64,000 nt of DNA, from assembly GCA_963772555.1 (NCBI GenBank), contig CAVYXQ010000007.1, forward strand, positions 186,001 to 250,000, in the 5' to 3' direction. The notes below the pieces were generated by a model. That model was not told where the DNA came from and searched no databases. It was given only the letters and a program-made list of their open reading frames with translations. Shown here piece by piece: positions 19,425-27,239 of this stretch. How positions within the stretch are numbered: position 1 is the first letter of the stretch; each line of letters starts with the position of its first letter. The translations under genes and the position numbers were made by a program. Source of the DNA: Roseiarcus sp963772555 (GTDB taxonomy: Bacteria; Pseudomonadota; Alphaproteobacteria; Rhizobiales; Beijerinckiaceae).

Positions 19425-19728
19425 CAGCGACGAGGGGAGCCCGTTCGAAGATTGGTTCGCCGGACTGGATGGCGCGGCAGCGGCGAAGGTGGGCGTGGCG
19501 CTGGCCCGGCTCGAACAGGGCAATCTGTCGAATGTCAAAACGCGGGCGAAGGCGTCCTCGAATACCGGATCGATTGGGGACCGGGATATCGGGTGTATTT
19601 CGGGCGGGATGGCGGAGGCGCTGGTGATCCCGCTGACGGGCGGGACCAAGCACCGCCAGCAGCGCGATATCAAAACGGCGAAGATGAGCTGGAATGATTA
19701 CAAGCGGCGACCGCCGCGCGTGCGATGA
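19425..19728 (+). pseudogene. Frameshifted HigB/RelE-like addiction-module toxin
   Basis: Pieces of a phage-Gp49/HigB-like toxin appear in order but in two frames: SPFEDWFAGLDG and ALARLEQGNLSNVK in one, GVLEYRIDWGPGYRVYFGRDG in the other, then ALVIPLTGGTKHRQQRDIK and WNDYKRR back in the first. At least two indels are needed to read the whole domain, and an in-frame TAA precedes the N-terminal part. The toxin is therefore almost certainly dead, while its antitoxin gene just downstream is intact. Confidence 0.75.
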
Positions 19729-19739
19729 TGGAGGCAGAG

Positions 19740-20168
19740 ATGGCCGTGACCAAGAGCTTCAAGGAGCTGGTGCAACGCCGGGTGGCGAGCGATGCGGCGT
19801 TTGCGGAAAATCTGCTGCGAGAGGGGATCGACACCATGCTGACCGGCGATGTCCAGACCGGCAAGGCGGCGCTGCGCAACTATATCAAAGCGACCGTCGG
19901 CTTCGAAAAGCTCGGCGAAGCGACCGATACACACCCCAAGAGCCTGATCCGCATGTTCAGCGCGCGCGGCAATCCTCAGGCGCGCAATCTCTTCGGCGTG
20001 ATCGGCTACCTGCAAAAACAAGCCGGCATCGAACTGCATGTGACGGCCGGAGCCGCCGTGAGCGTTTGCGCGACGCCGTCCGAAGGGTCAAGCTTCAGCC
20101 GAGCAGCTGAATCCCCAATTGGGAGCCGAACGCGAGCCGAAATCCGCGATAAGAGGCCAAGCAATTAG
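19740..20168 (+). CDS. Addiction-module antitoxin partner of the broken toxin
   Basis: 142 aa; ATG 19740 is preceded by GGAGG (another ATG lies at 19725). Residues 1-100 match the putative addiction-module antidote family: FKELVQRRVASDAAFAENLL, GKAALRNYIKATVGFEKL, HPKSLIRMFSARGNP and LFGVIGYLQKQAG. The usual protein ends soon after HVTA; here about 38 extra residues of atypical composition follow, suggesting a lost stop. It may remain as an orphan antitoxin or anti-addiction factor. Confidence 0.75.
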   Translation: MAVTKSFKELVQRRVASDAAFAENLLREGIDTMLTGDVQTGKAALRNYIKATVGFEKLGEATDTHPKSLIRMFSARGNPQARNLFGVIGYLQKQAGIELHVTAGAAVSVCATPSEGSSFSRAAESPIGSRTRAEIRDKRPSN

Positions 20169-20706
20169 GAATTGAAGTAAGTGTCACCGGAAAACCCTTG
20201 CCTGCCACTTCCACGGTCTGAACGGGCAACGGTCGATGAGGATGCTGTCCACACAACGCTCGCCGGTCAATGCAATCTTGGGTAAGGTTCCGGGGAAGCC
20301 CAAATCGTCTCGACACCGCAACGGGGATGGCGATGGACGCAGCCTTCACGGCCAAGCCCAAAGTGAACTCCCAGCCTGACGAAAGCGCGGCCCCTGAGGT
20401 TGACCCGTTGGAGCAACTGAGGAGGATCGTTGGCAGCCCGGGGACTCGGACCGCTTGCGTCCGCCGGCGGACCCGCGAGCAAGGCGAGCCTTAGGAAGCC
20501 CTCGCCAACGCCCGCGGAGCGCAAAGGGACCCTACCGCCGTTGAGCGAGTTCGATGAGTCCGGCTTCCCGGCGGGGGGGGTGGCGACTCGGTTATCGCCG
20601 AGACCAACACACCGGACCCACAGGCGGGCATCTCGTGAAGGCCTTCGGGCCGAGCCCTCCGGCGTGGCCTTCGCTGACAACTGAGGACGGCCGCATCAGT
20701 AAAGTG

Positions 20707-20776
20707 GACGGCGGTGAACCTGTTATGCCCCCGAGCAGTTCCCCGCGAGCTGCCCGCAAAACAGGTTACCGCCGTC
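20707..20776. repeat. Long imperfect inverted repeat, 17-bp stem with one bulge
   Basis: gacggcggtgaacctgtt (20707-20724) faces aacaggttaccgccgtc (20760-20776). Only one extra G breaks the pairing. The loop is 35 nt and can itself pair partly. It does not end in a U-run. It resembles a mobile-element hairpin, but orientation of the flanks does not fit an integron attC site. Confidence 0.55.
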
Positions 20777-21007
20777 TAACCACCAGGTTGCCAAAAGTTA
20801 ATGTTCGCTGTCAAGAGGCGGGCAGTCACGCGGAAAGTTTTTTCCACCGACACTAGCCGCGCCGAGGCCAAGCCCGAGGGCTCAAGCCGTACTGGACCGG
20901 CAGGGCTTGCCCGAGGGGGCCTCAGGGGCGTTCAAGCGCCGATGTCCCGCCTACCGTTTCCCCCAAGAGAACCTTGAGGGCCGGATAGGTTGGCATCGGT
21001 GGCTTTT

Positions 21008-21052
21008 TTGGGTGGCCTCTTTGGGTAGCGGATTGGGTAGAGGCTTGGGTAG
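21008..21052. repeat. Four phased ttgggtrg direct repeats beside tRNA-Gln
   Basis: Copies start at 21008, 21021, 21033 and 21045 (the first is ttgggtgg, the others ttgggtag), spaced 12-13 bp. They lie about 65 bp beyond the 3' end of tRNA-Gln, where integrase arm-type sites of tRNA-inserted elements are usually found. Confidence 0.6.
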
Positions 21053-21117
21053 AGCGGCCATCGCTGGGGCGCTAAGACCCCTTGAAATCCTTGATTTTCC
21101 TATACCTTTGGAAGTAG

Positions 21118-21192
21118 TGGCTGGGGCGGGAGGATTCGAACCTCCGTATGGCGGAATCAAAATCCGCTGCCTTACCGCTTGGCTACGCCCCA
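21118..21192 (-). tRNA. tRNA-Gln (anticodon TTG)
   Basis: A full cloverleaf reads on the minus strand. The acceptor stem TGGGGCG pairs with CGCCCCA, the anticodon stem GCGGA/TCCGC has loop TTTTGAT, and the T-arm GGAGG-TTCGAAT-CCTCC is perfect. CCA is encoded (21118-21120). The anticodon TTG reads CAA glutamine codons. Its 3' end faces the accessory patch at 18-21 kb. Confidence 0.95.
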
Positions 21193-21300
21193 ATCCGCGA
21201 AAGCCGCTCAAAGGCCGGCGGAAAGCGGGCGGACAATAGGTCTCCCGCGTGCGCGCCGCAATGGCGGGCGGGGCGGAATTCGGCGTGGCGGCGCGGTTCC

Positions 21301-22356
21301 TCACGCGGTCGGCGCCGGACCGGACAGTCCACCGTCGGCTTGCGCCTTGCCGCTCGCCACGCTCAATCCCGCGGCCACAGTGAGGATGATCCAGCAGCCG
21401 CTCAGCGGGCCGCCGAAGCCGAGCAGGAGATAGAGCAGGAGCGCGCCGCTGCAGACGAGGATTTCGGCGGCGAGCGGCGCCGCGTCCGCCCCGTCCGCCC
21501 GGCCGCGCCAGAGGGCGAAGAGCCAGATCAGCGCCGCCTGCACGGCGATGAGGATGAGGAGCCGGATCGCGGGCGGCAGGGCGCCGTCGATGGCCGAAAC
21601 CTGACCCTGGCTGAGGAAATCGGCGAGGCGGGCAGCGACGGCCAGCAACTGAAAGACGATCGTTCCCATGAGCGGCGGCCAGATGTCGAGACCGCGCGCG
21701 CCCATGCGGGTCGAGGCGACGAGAAGCGCGAAGGCCGCGACGGCGAGCCCGACCAGCGCCTCCGGCGCCCAGGCGGGGGCGAGCCCGACCCTGACAAAAT
21801 TGACGGCGTTCGCCACGTCATAGGGAAAATGCGCCACGAACGGCGCGGCGAACAGAATGAGAAGGCCGTCCCCGACGCCGCGAGACGTCATCACCCCGGC
21901 GAGCCAGATCAGGAAGGCGGTCGCGCCGACGAGGGCGGCGACGATTCCGAGGCGGAACATCGGGCCGGGGAAGGGGGCGATATCGCCGAGCCGCTCAATC
22001 GCCGGGGCAATGCCCATGGCCTGGACGGCCGCAAGCGCCAGGGCGAAGGCGCGCGCCGCGCGCCACAAAAGCTCCGAATGGTCCGGGCCGGCGGCCGCCC
22101 AGCGCGCCAGCGGCGGCATCAAAACGCGGGCGATTTCGGCAAGCGCGAGCCCGAACAGGATCGGCCGCACGCCGAGGCTGAAAAGCGAAAGATTCGCCGG
22201 ATCAACGGCAATTGGCAGGCGCGTCGCAGCTTCCGGGTCGAGGCCGGGCAGCCAGAGGCGGGACCCCAGCGCATAGATCGCGAGCCCGCCGAGCGTGACC
22301 GCCCAGCGCCGGGGATCGCGAATCCCCGCTGCCGTTATTCCGCCCAGGTTCGCCAT
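21301..22356 (-). CDS. Divergent SecY-like multi-pass membrane protein
   Basis: 351 aa with about nine hydrophobic helices. Two segments recall SecY: SLFSLGVRPILFGLALAEI (SecY has S-F-LG-P near TM2) and GVMTSRGVGDGLLILFAA (SecY ERG-GNG-S-I-F near the TM4-5 loop). It is about 90 residues shorter than SecY and lacks obvious long cytoplasmic loops that bind the ribosome. The true SecY is normally in the spc ribosomal operon, so this is an extra, diverged paralogue. Its role could be a specialised translocon or something different. It neighbours an antiporter gene on the same strand. Confidence 0.6.
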   Translation of the reverse strand: MANLGGITAAGIRDPRRWAVTLGGLAIYALGSRLWLPGLDPEAATRLPIAVDPANLSLFSLGVRPILFGLALAEIARVLMPPLARWAAAGPDHSELLWRAARAFALALAAVQAMGIAPAIERLGDIAPFPGPMFRLGIVAALVGATAFLIWLAGVMTSRGVGDGLLILFAAPFVAHFPYDVANAVNFVRVGLAPAWAPEALVGLAVAAFALLVASTRMGARGLDIWPPLMGTIVFQLLAVAARLADFLSQGQVSAIDGALPPAIRLLILIAVQAALIWLFALWRGRADGADAAPLAAEILVCSGALLLYLLLGFGGPLSGCWIILTVAAGLSVASGKAQADGGLSGPAPTA

Positions 22357-22400
22357 GGCGCGAGGTTATAGCAGGGAATTCGGCTTTGCCGCTCCGCCTG

Positions 22401-24185
22401 TCACGCCCGCCGCGGCTTTCGCGTCTCGCGCGGCCGTTCGGGCGCGCCGGCGGCGGTGAGCGCCTTCCTGTACTCGTCGCGCTTTTCGTGGATCGAGGCG
22501 ATGACGAGGCCCATCGGCACGCCGATGTCGACCAGCACCGCCTCGGAAAGCTGCAGGCTCGCCTCGACGGTCTCGGGCACCGCGTCGGTGGCGCCAAGCT
22601 CGTAGAGCGCGCGGGCGTGCGCCGCGTCGCGGGCGCGCGCGACCAGGGTCACATCCTTGCGGAGGCGCCGCGTCGTCTCGACCACCGCCTCGTTGGCGGC
22701 GGGAGAGTCCATCGTCACCACCACGGCGCGCGCCGTCTCGAGGCCGCAGCGTCGCAGATAATCGGGCCGGGAGGCGTTGCCGTAGTAGACGGGCTTGCCG
22801 GCGGCGCGGGCGCGGGCGACGAGCCGGGCGTCGGCATCGACGGCGATGAAGGGGATCTTGTGCATGTCGAGCATGTCGCCGATCAGCGCCCCGACCCGGC
22901 CGTAGCCGACGATGACGACCCGCGCGCCCTCGCTCTCCGGCGGCGCCTCCTCGGCCGGCCCGTCCGCCTGGGGTCGCGGACGCGCATCGATCAGCGCGCC
23001 GAGCCTGGCCAGTCCCGGGATGGTCAGCATCGAGATCGCCACTGCGGTGACGAGCGTCGTGGCGAGCGGCCGGTCGATGAGGCTCCCGGCGAGGGCCGCG
23101 CCGATCATGACGAAGCCGAACTCGCCCCCCGGCCCCAGCAGCAGGGCCATTTCCGCCCCGACCCGCGCCGGAAGCCGGAAGCCGCGCGCAAGGCCGAAAA
23201 TGATGAGCCCCTTCGTCGCGATCAGCGCCGCGGCGAGGCCAAGGATGAGGCCGGGATGGGCGAGGATCAGCGCCGGATTGATCTCCGCCCCGACCGAAAC
23301 GAAATAGAGCCCGAGCAGCAGTCCCTTGAACGGCTCGATCGTGACCTCGATCTCGCGCCGGTATTCGGTTTCCGCCAGCAGGAGACCGGCGACGAAAGCG
23401 CCGAGCGCCATCGAGAGACGGCTCGCCGCGGCGGCGAGGCCGTCGCCGAGCACCACGAGCAGGCAGGCGGCCATGAAGAATTCCGGGCTCTTCGTTTCGG
23501 CGACGAAATGAAAGAAGGGCCTGAGCGCCAGGCGCCCGAAGACGATGAGCGCGGCGAGCGCCAGAGCGGCGGGGACGAGCGCGCTGATGAGCGCAGAGCC
23601 GAGCCCGCGCTCGCTCGCGCCCGAGAACGCGCCGGCCATCACCAGGAGCGGCGCGACCGCGAGGTCCTGAAACAGGAGCACGGAGAAACTCGCCCGTCCG
23701 ACCGGCGCCGCGAGGCGCTTGCTCTCGATGAGGACGGGGATGACGATCGCCGTCGAGGACATGGCTAGCGCCGCGCCGATCGTCGCCGCGGAGGCCGGGG
23801 CGAGGCCGAGCGCCCAGGCCGCGGCGCCGAGAACGAGCGTGGTGACGACGACCTGCCCGAGGCCAAGACCGAACACCAGCCGGCGCATGCGGCGCAGGCG
23901 CTCGAACGACAATTCGAGCCCCATCGTGAACAGCAGCGCAACGACGCCGAAGGCGGCGATCTTGTCGATCGCTTCGACATGGATGGCGAAGGCCCGCAAA
24001 AAGGAGGCCCGTTCGCCGAGCGAGCCGAGGCCATAGGGCCCGAGCGCGACGCCCGCGAGCAGGTAGCCCAGCACCGGACTGATGCGCAGACGGAAGAAGA
24101 GCGGCGCAACGACGCCCGCCGTCACCAGGAACAGCAACGCTTCCTTGTACACCGAAAGGTCGGCCGTCTCTCGCAAGGGCGTCAC
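22401..24185 (-). CDS. CPA2-family K+/H+ antiporter with RCK (TrkA-N) domain
   Basis: 594 aa from a GTG. Residues 1-390 form about twelve membrane helices of the Na+/H+ exchanger type (RISPVLGYLLAGVALGPYGLG, then the conserved LLFTMGLELSFERL). Residues 415-535 are an NAD-binding RCK-N fold (VVIVGYGRVGALIGDML, AVDADARLVARA, YYGNASRPDYL). The layout is that of KefB/KefC/YbaL transporters, which export K+ in exchange for H+ under nucleotide or thiol control. No quinone-reductase partner (KefF/KefG) is adjacent. Confidence 0.92.
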   Translation of the reverse strand: MTPLRETADLSVYKEALLFLVTAGVVAPLFFRLRISPVLGYLLAGVALGPYGLGSLGERASFLRAFAIHVEAIDKIAAFGVVALLFTMGLELSFERLRRMRRLVFGLGLGQVVVTTLVLGAAAWALGLAPASAATIGAALAMSSTAIVIPVLIESKRLAAPVGRASFSVLLFQDLAVAPLLVMAGAFSGASERGLGSALISALVPAALALAALIVFGRLALRPFFHFVAETKSPEFFMAACLLVVLGDGLAAAASRLSMALGAFVAGLLLAETEYRREIEVTIEPFKGLLLGLYFVSVGAEINPALILAHPGLILGLAAALIATKGLIIFGLARGFRLPARVGAEMALLLGPGGEFGFVMIGAALAGSLIDRPLATTLVTAVAISMLTIPGLARLGALIDARPRPQADGPAEEAPPESEGARVVIVGYGRVGALIGDMLDMHKIPFIAVDADARLVARARAAGKPVYYGNASRPDYLRRCGLETARAVVVTMDSPAANEAVVETTRRLRKDVTLVARARDAAHARALYELGATDAVPETVEASLQLSEAVLVDIGVPMGLVIASIHEKRDEYRKALTAAGAPERPRETRKPRRA

Positions 24186-24359
24186 CGTATCGCGCGGAAG
24201 GGACGAGCCAGCTTAATCCATTCGAACCGCGACGCGAGCCTCGCGGACGCGGCGGGTCGCGTGCTAGAGGGTAGGGCGATGGCTGCGGCGCTTCGGCGCG
24301 CGCCGCAGCGCCGGCTCCGGCCGGGCGTTCGCGCCCGCAGAGCCGCATGGGAGCAGGCG

Positions 24360-25013
24360 ATGGCGGATCATCAGAGCGACGACAAAGCGGCCTCGATCAT
24401 GGCGCTCGCGCCGGTCATCCCGGTGTTGACGGTTGCGAGCGTCGAAGACGGGCTCGGGCAGGCGAAGGCCCTGGTCGCAGGCGGCCTCTATGCGATCGAG
24501 GTGACGCTGAGGACGCCGAGCGCGATCGCGGCGATCGCGGCGATCGCCAGGCAGATCCCCGGCGCCGTTGTCGGGGCGGGCACGATCGTCTCAGTCGCGC
24601 AGATCGACGAGGCTGTCGCTGCGGGGGCGCGCTTTCTCGTCAGCCCGGGCGCCACTCCGGCGCTGGCGAAGGCCGCAGCCGGATCGCCGGTTCCCTTCCT
24701 GCCCGGCTGCGCCACCGCGTCCGAGGCCATGGCTCTGAGAGAGCTCGGCTTCCGGGCGCTCAAGCTTTTTCCGGCGGAGGCGGTCGGCGGGGTGAAGCTC
24801 CTCGCCTCGCTCGCCGCGCCGCTGGGCGATCTCCGCTTCTGCCCAACCGGCGGCATCGATCTCGCCAAGGCGCCGGACTATCTCAGATTGCCGAACGTCG
24901 CCTGCGTCGGCGGCTCGTGGATGCTGCCGAAGGACGCGCTGGCGCGCGGCGACTACGCCGTGGTCGAGAAGCTCGCGCGCGAGGCGGCGGGGCTGAAGCG
25001 CACGCCGAACTAG
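24360..25013 (+). CDS. eda: 2-dehydro-3-deoxy-phosphogluconate aldolase (KDPG aldolase)
   Basis: 217 aa from ATG 24360 (GGAGCAGG upstream); the frame extends upstream as shadow. The class I aldolase barrel shows the catalytic Glu region (YAIEVTLRTPSA), VVGAGTIVS and the Schiff-base Lys in RALKLFPAEAVGG, then FCPTGGID. It splits KDPG to pyruvate and glyceraldehyde-3-phosphate in the Entner-Doudoroff pathway. edd and zwf are not adjacent. It ends 4 bp into the converging small gene. A second aldolase of the same superfamily (DgoA type) is at 33.3 kb. Confidence 0.93.
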   Translation: MADHQSDDKAASIMALAPVIPVLTVASVEDGLGQAKALVAGGLYAIEVTLRTPSAIAAIAAIARQIPGAVVGAGTIVSVAQIDEAVAAGARFLVSPGATPALAKAAAGSPVPFLPGCATASEAMALRELGFRALKLFPAEAVGGVKLLASLAAPLGDLRFCPTGGIDLAKAPDYLRLPNVACVGGSWMLPKDALARGDYAVVEKLAREAAGLKRTPN

Positions 25014-25252
25014 GCGAGCACCCAAATGCCTCGCTCAGCCGACGACGCTTCCTTCATCTTTTGAAGCCTCCGAAGCCGTAGAGCGGCCCACCGCATATCA
25101 TACTGCCAAGTATAGAAGATGTCGCCGGAAGCGCGCAATTCGGTTTCGTGTTGGTCCCAAATGTGCTTCGCGACTTCGACTAGCCTGGCTTCACCGCCGT
25201 TGGCTTTGAGCGCGTCGACCACCCACTCCAAAAAATCGTCTCGAGTCACCAT
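25010..25252 (-). CDS. Small hypothetical protein, 80 aa
   Basis: It starts at ATG 25252 (a GTG lies just before). Sequence DDFLEWVVDALKANGGEARLVEVAKHIWDQH followed by DMRWAALRLRRLQKM suggests a winged-helix fold like the N-terminal domain of Mrr-type proteins, with a final strand GIWVLA. Composition and the family-like helix pattern support a real gene. Function unknown; perhaps DNA binding. Confidence 0.65.
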   Translation of the reverse strand: MVTRDDFLEWVVDALKANGGEARLVEVAKHIWDQHETELRASGDIFYTWQYDMRWAALRLRRLQKMKEASSAERGIWVLA

Positions 25253-25343
25253 CACTTCACCCGGTTCTCGTCTGAGGCGGCAAAGTACCTCTTAAAAACC
25301 AGCCTCTGCGCGGCCGTAAGTGATTTGTAGCAGGCCCGCGTGA

Positions 25344-25646
25344 CTACGCCGCCTTGGCTTCCGTCTCGGCGCGCTTCTTTTCGATTTCGCGCTTGAGGGT
25401 GCGGGCTCCGTCCGAGAGTTCGGCGTCGGGCGCCTTGGCGAGGAAATTGTCGAGGCCGCCGCGATGCTCGACCGAGCGCAGCGCCGCGGCGCTGACGCGC
25501 AGCCGCACCCCGCGCTCGAGCGCCTCGGAGATCAGCGTGACCTGGACGAGATTGGGCAAGAAGCGCGTTCGCGTCTTGCGGTTGGAATGGCTGACCTTGT
25601 TGCCGGATTGAACGGCTTTGCCGGTCAGCTCGCATCGGCGCGACAT
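25344..25646 (-). CDS. rpmB: 50S ribosomal protein L28
   Basis: 100 aa. Start MSRRCELTGKAVQSGNKVSHS at 25646 is the universal L28 beginning, and KTRTRFLPNLVQVTL and RVRLRVSAAALRSVE-like segments (GVRLRVSAAALRS) complete the family. It is a component of the large ribosomal subunit. The upstream leader carries a strong promoter and an intrinsic-terminator-like hairpin before the gene, so attenuation is possible. Confidence 0.97.
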   Translation of the reverse strand: MSRRCELTGKAVQSGNKVSHSNRKTRTRFLPNLVQVTLISEALERGVRLRVSAAALRSVEHRGGLDNFLAKAPDAELSDGARTLKREIEKKRAETEAKAA

Positions 25647-25700
25647 CGAAAGCAATCCCTAAAAGGCGAAATGGAACGGCGCCAAACGGACCGGACAAAC

Positions 25701-25742
25701 AAAAAAGCAGCCGGCTTCAGTCAAGAAGCTTCCTGCCGGCTG
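25701..25742 (-). terminator. Intrinsic-terminator-like hairpin in the rpmB leader
   Basis: On the minus strand CAGCCGGC pairs perfectly with GCCGGCTG (loop 19 nt, itself partly palindromic) and is followed by C then six Ts. It stands between the rpmB promoter and the gene, 55 nt before the ATG. The 5' arm can instead pair with an upstream GCCGG (GCCGG-atcag-CCGGC), giving mutually exclusive structures as in attenuators. Confidence 0.75.
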
Positions 25743-25770
25743 ATCCGGCGCTGGCGTCGTGGAGCGCGGC

Positions 25771-25799
25771 TCTATAGGGGAAGGAGCCCATCGCGTCAA
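25771..25799 (-). promoter_or_regulatory. rpmB: Sigma-70-type promoter for rpmB
   Basis: Minus strand TTGACG (25794-25799) and TATAGA (25771-25776) are separated by exactly 17 bp. A start about 25764 would give a leader near 118 nt containing the hairpin. Confidence 0.75.
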
Positions 25800-25816
25800 G
25801 CTTTTGGACGACGACT

Positions 25817-26515
25817 TTGACCGACCGCCACCATCCCGCCGACGCCGTCGCCAATCTGGCGGCGCTCAATGAGCAGATCGCCCGTCGCGCGCGCGATTGC
25901 GGCCGCTCGCCCGAAACCGTCAGGCTCGTCGCCGTCTCCAAGACGTTTTCGGCCGATGAGGTCTGGCCGACGATCGCGCTCGGCGGGCAGACGCGCTTCG
26001 GCGAAAACCGGATTCAGGAGGCAGTCCCGAAGTGGCAGGACCTCAGGGCGCGCGCGGCGGGGCTCGGCAAGACGATCGAACTTCATCTGATCGGCCCGCT
26101 GCAAAGCAACAAGGCGCGGGAGGCGGTGGAGCATTTCGATGTCATCGAGACGATCGACCGCGAGAAGATCGCCGCGGCGGTGGCCCAGGAAATCCGCAAG
26201 CTCGGCAAACAGCCGCGCCTGTTCGTCGAGATCAACACCGGGGCGGAGCCGCAGAAGGCCGGGGTTCTGCCCGAGGAGACGGATGCCTTTCTCGCGCTCT
26301 GCCGCGATAGATATGGCCTCGAGATCGAAGGGCTCATGGCGATCCCGCCGGCGGGCGAACCGGCCTCGCCGCATTTTGCCCTGCTCCACACGATCGCCAG
26401 GCGCAATCACGTTCAGGAATTATCCATGGGCATGAGCGCAGACTGGCCGCTGGCGGTGCAGCTCGGGGCGACCTACGTGCGTGTCGGCAGCGCCATTTTC
26501 GGTCAACGCGGTTGA
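25817..26515 (+). CDS. YggS/PLPBP-family pyridoxal-phosphate homeostasis protein
   Basis: 232 aa from a TTG start. The PLP lysine lies in VRLVAVSKTFSADEV; FGENRIQEA, ELHLIGPLQSNKAREA, IETIDR and LSMGMSADWPLAV with YVRVGSAIFG are the conserved family blocks. It is a single-domain type III fold protein that carries PLP and keeps vitamin B6 and amino-acid pools balanced. Its start overlaps the divergent rpmB promoter region. Confidence 0.94.
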   Translation: MTDRHHPADAVANLAALNEQIARRARDCGRSPETVRLVAVSKTFSADEVWPTIALGGQTRFGENRIQEAVPKWQDLRARAAGLGKTIELHLIGPLQSNKAREAVEHFDVIETIDREKIAAAVAQEIRKLGKQPRLFVEINTGAEPQKAGVLPEETDAFLALCRDRYGLEIEGLMAIPPAGEPASPHFALLHTIARRNHVQELSMGMSADWPLAVQLGATYVRVGSAIFGQRG

Positions 26516-26564
26516 GCCCCGAAGCCGCCGCGCTTCCGACAAAATCTAAACGTTGAAGGCTCCG

Positions 26565-27162
26565 ATGGCGTTCTTGGTTTTTGCGCTCAGTCTTGTGCTG
26601 CTCGCGGCGGGTTTGGCCAGCGCCTATATGAGCCTCGACCTCCTTCCGACAAGCATCGGAGTGCTGTACGCGCTGTCGGGGGCCGTCGCGGGCTCGATCG
26701 CCGTCCTGACCTTTGCGCTCGGCGTCGCCATCCGGCGCATCGACGCGCTGGCTGCGCTTGTCCGGCGGCTTGAGGCGCAGCCGGCCGCGGCTTCGCCGCA
26801 GGGCGAAGTCGCCCACATCGAGCCGACTTTCGCCGGCGACATCTCGGAGGCGACGGCGGAGCACGTGCGATGCCGATGCCGATGCCCTTGCCGACGCAAT
26901 CGTTGAGCCGCCTGCGCTCGCTGAGGAAGCCGAAGCGCCGATCAATGAGAATCGCGCCGGTCACCTGCCGACATTCGGCGCGACCGAGCCTGTTGCCGAG
27001 GCGCCAGCGGCCCTCGTCGGCCGCTATACGTCGGGCGGGGCCAACTACATGATCTTCAGCGACGGTTCGATCGAAGCGGAGACCACGGACGGAACGTTCA
27101 AGTTCACCTCAATGGGGGAATTCAAGCGCTTCATCGCCGATCGCCGCGAAGAGAAGGCCTGA
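26565..27162 (+). pseudogene. Membrane protein gene interrupted by a frameshift at a gatgcc repeat
   Basis: From ATG 26565 (GAAGG upstream) the first frame encodes two membrane helices (FLVFALSLVLLAAGLASAYM; VLYALSGAVAGSIAVLTFALGVAI) and stops at 26906 after an odd RCRCRCP tail. The second frame continues as DADADALADAIVEPPALAEEAEAP and ends in a folded domain (GRYTSGGANYMIFSDGSIEAE, GTFKFTSMGEFKRFI). The switch falls on three gatgcc units (26869-26886). Together they make a protein of about 198 aa. Either a frameshift mutation, a phase-variable site or a sequencing error. Confidence 0.7.
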
Positions 27163-27239
27163 CGGGAGCTGGCTCGCGGGCGTAAAAGTCCAGCGTAGCA
27201 GCGGCGTAAGAGCCGCTTGGCGCTCGCCGGCGGGCGAGT

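Larger units (their letters stand above)
20169..21117. other. About 0.95 kb accessory DNA with repeats, no supported gene
   Basis: Frames on both strands look like shadows. Two structured repeats are listed separately (a long stem at 20707-20776 and direct repeats at 21008-21052). I recognise no protein domain. Confidence 0.45.

Noticed and set aside
20707..20776. Integron attC site
   Set aside because: GTCTAAC fits one core consensus, but it is at the wrong end and in the wrong direction for an attC, and no integrase or cassettes are nearby.
25252..25345. Short coding tail (YKSLTAAQRLVFKRYFAASDENRVK) on the minus strand before the 80-aa gene
   Set aside because: No start codon with a ribosome binding site in frame; probably the shadow continuation of the rpmB region or a fragment too small to call.
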